A DNA stretch of 20,481 nt from Candidatus Micrarchaeota archaeon RBG_16_49_10 (lineage in GTDB: Archaea > Aenigmatarchaeota > Aenigmatarchaeia > CG10238-14): the NCBI GenBank assembly GCA_001784635.1, contig MFRS01000001.1, forward strand, positions 50,966-71,446, given 5' to 3'. The notes beneath the pieces were generated by a model that saw nothing but the letters and a program-made list of their open reading frames with translations, was not told where the DNA came from and made no database searches. Each line of letters begins with the position of its first letter. Position 1 is the first letter of the stretch. This document shows positions 18,648 to 20,481 of this stretch, in pieces. The translations under genes were made by a program, and so were the position numbers.

Positions 18648-19238
18648 TCACTTCTTCTTTCCGCCGCCTTTGGCTGCTGTCGGAGCGATTTTCTTGGCCT
18701 TCTTCTTCTCGTCCTCTATCCAGTTCAGCGACCCAAGGCCGGGCTGCCTCATCGTCAGGCCTATCTTGTTCTCCTTCGCGGCCTGCATGGCGATCGAGAT
18801 GACCTTCGTCCTCACGGCGTCCCCTTCCTTCAACGTCTTCTCCGTCTCCTCCCCGGAGAACATCGAGTTCTTGTCGTCGAAGCTGACGTAGTCGTTCAGC
18901 AGCTGGGACACATGAACCAGTCCATCTATCGGGCCCAGCCTCACGAAGGCGCCGAACTCCGTGTTGTCGATGACCTCGCCCACGAGTATCTCATGGATCT
19001 CCGGCTTGAAGACGAGCAGGTCGAAGACGACAGGGTAGTGGAAGTTCGCGTCCTCCGGCAGTACCTTCCCCTCGCCGATCTCCTCGACCTCCGTGACCGC
19101 CAGCCCCACGCCCAAGTTCCTCGAGAGCATGCCCTCATACTTCTCCTGAAGGCTTTCCAGTATGGACTTCTTCGCGGAGAGGCCGAACTTCGTCGGCGGA
19201 ACCTTGATTTTCGTCTTTATCTTGAGAATCCTGTACAT
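18648..19238 (-). CDS. rpo7: RNA polymerase subunit Rpo7 (RpoE1)
   Basis: Stalk subunit of archaeal RNA polymerase. MYRILKIKTKIKVPPTKFGLSAKKSILESLQEKYEG is the N-terminal SHS2 domain, EEIGEGKVLPEDANFHYPVVFDLLVFKP the linker strand, and EILVGEVIDNTEFGAFVRLGPIDGLVHVSQL the S1 RNA-binding domain. It ends in a Lys/Ala/Gly tail (KKKAKKIAPTAAKGGGKKK). The open frame extends to 19292 into hppA; ATG 19238 is the family start, with GAGGGATT upstream. Second gene of a likely hppA-rpo7-spt4 operon, nine bases behind hppA. Confidence 0.94.
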   Translation of the reverse strand: MYRILKIKTKIKVPPTKFGLSAKKSILESLQEKYEGMLSRNLGVGLAVTEVEEIGEGKVLPEDANFHYPVVFDLLVFKPEIHEILVGEVIDNTEFGAFVRLGPIDGLVHVSQLLNDYVSFDDKNSMFSGEETEKTLKEGDAVRTKVISIAMQAAKENKIGLTMRQPGLGSLNWIEDEKKKAKKIAPTAAKGGGKKK

Positions 19239-19246
19239 ACAATCCC

Positions 19247-20481
19247 TCATAGCAGCGCGTAAAGCACAAACAACACACCAAATGTTAGGCATATAGTGTT
19301 TAATAGTTTCACCAGCACATGCAGCGACGGGCCGGCCGTATCCTTGAACGGGTCTCCCACCGTGTCGCCCGTGACGGCAGCCTTGTGGGCGTCCGAACCC
19401 TTTCCTCCTAGGAAGCCGTCCTCTATGTACTTTTTGGCGTTGTCCCAGGCAGCCCCCCCAGTGTTCATGAACATGGCGAGTATGAACCCGCTCAGTGTCG
19501 CTCCCATCAGCAGCCCGCCCACGGCCTCAGCCCCGAGCGTGAACCCAATCAGGAGCGGTATGACTATCGGTATCAGGCCGGGAAGTATCATCTCCTTCTG
19601 CGCAGCTATGGTACTTATGTCGATGCACCTCGAGTAGTCAGGCTTTTGCGTGCCCTTCATTATCCCCGGCATCTCCCTGAACTGCCTTCTGACCTCCTCG
19701 ACCATCTTGAACGCGGCCCTCCCGACCGACTTCACCGCGAAAGAGGCGAATATGAAAGGCAGCAAAATACCGATGAAGAGGCCTACGATGATTTTCGGCA
19801 TGACGATGTTTACGGCCGTCAGATTGGTGATTTCCAGGTAGGCCTGGAACAGCAGCAGAGCCGCCAAGCCAGCTGAAGCCATCGCATAGCCCTTCGTCAA
19901 TGCCTTGGTGGTGTTCCCGACAGAGTCCAGCGAGTCGGTTATGGCCCTGAGCTTCTTGCTGCCGCCCGACATCTCGACTATACCCCCGGCATTATCGGCG
20001 ATCGGGCCGAACCCGTCCAGCCCAAGGACCATCCCGGCAATGGAGAGCATCCCCATAGTCGCTACGGCCGTCCCGTAGATGCCGCCAATGTAGCTGTCTA
20101 TCCCGACCTGCGCGGCGAATGCCGTCCCAAACTGATATGATACCAGGATGGCGACCGCTATCACGATGACCGGAAGCGCCGTGCTTTGGAGGCCGGTCGC
20201 AAAGCCCGTGATTATGTTCGTCGCATGGCCGGTCTTCGAAGCCTCAGCTATGTCCCTAACGGGCCTGTACTTCTTCGAAGTGTAGTACTCCGTTATCAAG
20301 ATCATCAGGATGCTTGAGATGAGGCCGACCATCCCCGCGTAGAACAGGTTGACGTTATGAAGTGTGAATTTGATTAGAAAGTAGAAGCCCGCTATGCAGA
20401 ACAGTGTAGTTGCTATGACGCCCTTCGTCAGGCCCCTCATCGGGTCTTCCCCCTCCCTTACCTTCACGAACGGCACGCCGA
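19247..20481 (-). CDS. hppA: Membrane pyrophosphatase, C-terminal about 410 residues (partial)
   Basis: Ion-pumping inorganic pyrophosphatase, which uses pyrophosphate hydrolysis to build an ion gradient. Seen in order: DGFGPIADNAGGIVEMSGG, DSLDSVGNTTKALTKGYA, GLIPIVIPLLIGF, and GGAAWDNAKKYIEDGFLGGKGSDAHKAAVTGDTVGDPFKDTAGPSLH, the acidic and Lys residues of the active site, among many membrane helices. In GNTTKALTKG the Lys and Thr positions are those that mark K+-independent H+-pumps (K+-dependent forms have Ala and Gly). The frame runs off the right edge, so the N-terminal third is missing from the window. Followed closely by rpo7. Confidence 0.95.
   Translation of the reverse strand, partial: GVPFVKVREGEDPMRGLTKGVIATTLFCIAGFYFLIKFTLHNVNLFYAGMVGLISSILMILITEYYTSKKYRPVRDIAEASKTGHATNIITGFATGLQSTALPVIVIAVAILVSYQFGTAFAAQVGIDSYIGGIYGTAVATMGMLSIAGMVLGLDGFGPIADNAGGIVEMSGGSKKLRAITDSLDSVGNTTKALTKGYAMASAGLAALLLFQAYLEITNLTAVNIVMPKIIVGLFIGILLPFIFASFAVKSVGRAAFKMVEEVRRQFREMPGIMKGTQKPDYSRCIDISTIAAQKEMILPGLIPIVIPLLIGFTLGAEAVGGLLMGATLSGFILAMFMNTGGAAWDNAKKYIEDGFLGGKGSDAHKAAVTGDTVGDPFKDTAGPSLHVLVKLLNTICLTFGVLFVLYALL

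Overview
The window is a piece of an archaeal chromosome. It carries archaeal/eukaryotic-type ribosomal proteins (S24e tail, S27ae, L31e, possibly a very short L39e-like protein), RNA polymerase subunit Rpo7 (RpoE1), Spt4, an archaeal-type cytidylate kinase, a membrane pyrophosphatase and two intron-containing tRNA genes. GGTGA-type Shine-Dalgarno sites sit before several starts. Many other genes have a TATA box about 25-28 bases before the start codon, as for leaderless transcripts. Long lysine/glutamate-rich tails on ribosomal proteins and many small genes would suit a small-genome (DPANN-like) archaeon, but the phylum cannot be fixed from this window.

Layout. 1-4050 is core, fairly GC-rich: S24e tail and S27ae (+), a TatD nuclease (-), a tiny basic protein and a two-helix membrane protein (+), a secreted protein and a CMP-kinase-like P-loop protein (-), an unknown protein and a flavodoxin (+). 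13931-20481 is core again: a membrane protein co-directional with tRNA-Ser (-), cytidylate kinase (+), a small unknown protein, a DisA_N-like protein, a zinc-ribbon protein and a ThiI-like protein with a lost PP-loop (all -), two unknown genes and L31e (+), then hppA-rpo7-spt4 (-).

Between them (about 4060-13834) is an AT-rich accessory region that ends exactly at the 3' end of tRNA-Ser(GGA). The last bases of that tRNA (acceptor-stem end, on the + strand ACGCCAGGAAAG) recur, all in the same orientation, near 4062, 4501, 5264, 6354, 6959, 7418 and 8318, with a degenerate copy near 6136. Each interval holds zero, one or two small genes: a 101-aa protein, a VapBC toxin-antitoxin pair, a ParB-like protein plus a 93-aa protein, a CxxC-x17-CxxC zinc protein, a 110-aa protein, and a membrane protein. 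This is what repeated insertion at one tRNA attachment site would leave, and it looks like a cassette array. No recombinase gene is visible in the window.

The last and largest interval (8318-13834) holds an ACT-domain protein and, divergent from it, a long co-directional block: a possible 22-codon ORF, a tRNA-Thr(GGT)-like gene with a structured intron of about 70 nt, then six tightly spaced genes. These are a 454-aa unknown protein, a free-standing PEP-synthase-type phosphohistidine domain, a 55-aa zinc-ribbon protein, a 400-aa unknown protein, an HD phosphohydrolase-like protein and a sugar-phosphate nucleotidyltransferase. The combination suggests an uncharacterised phosphoryl/nucleotidyl-transfer pathway; its substrate cannot be read from the sequence.
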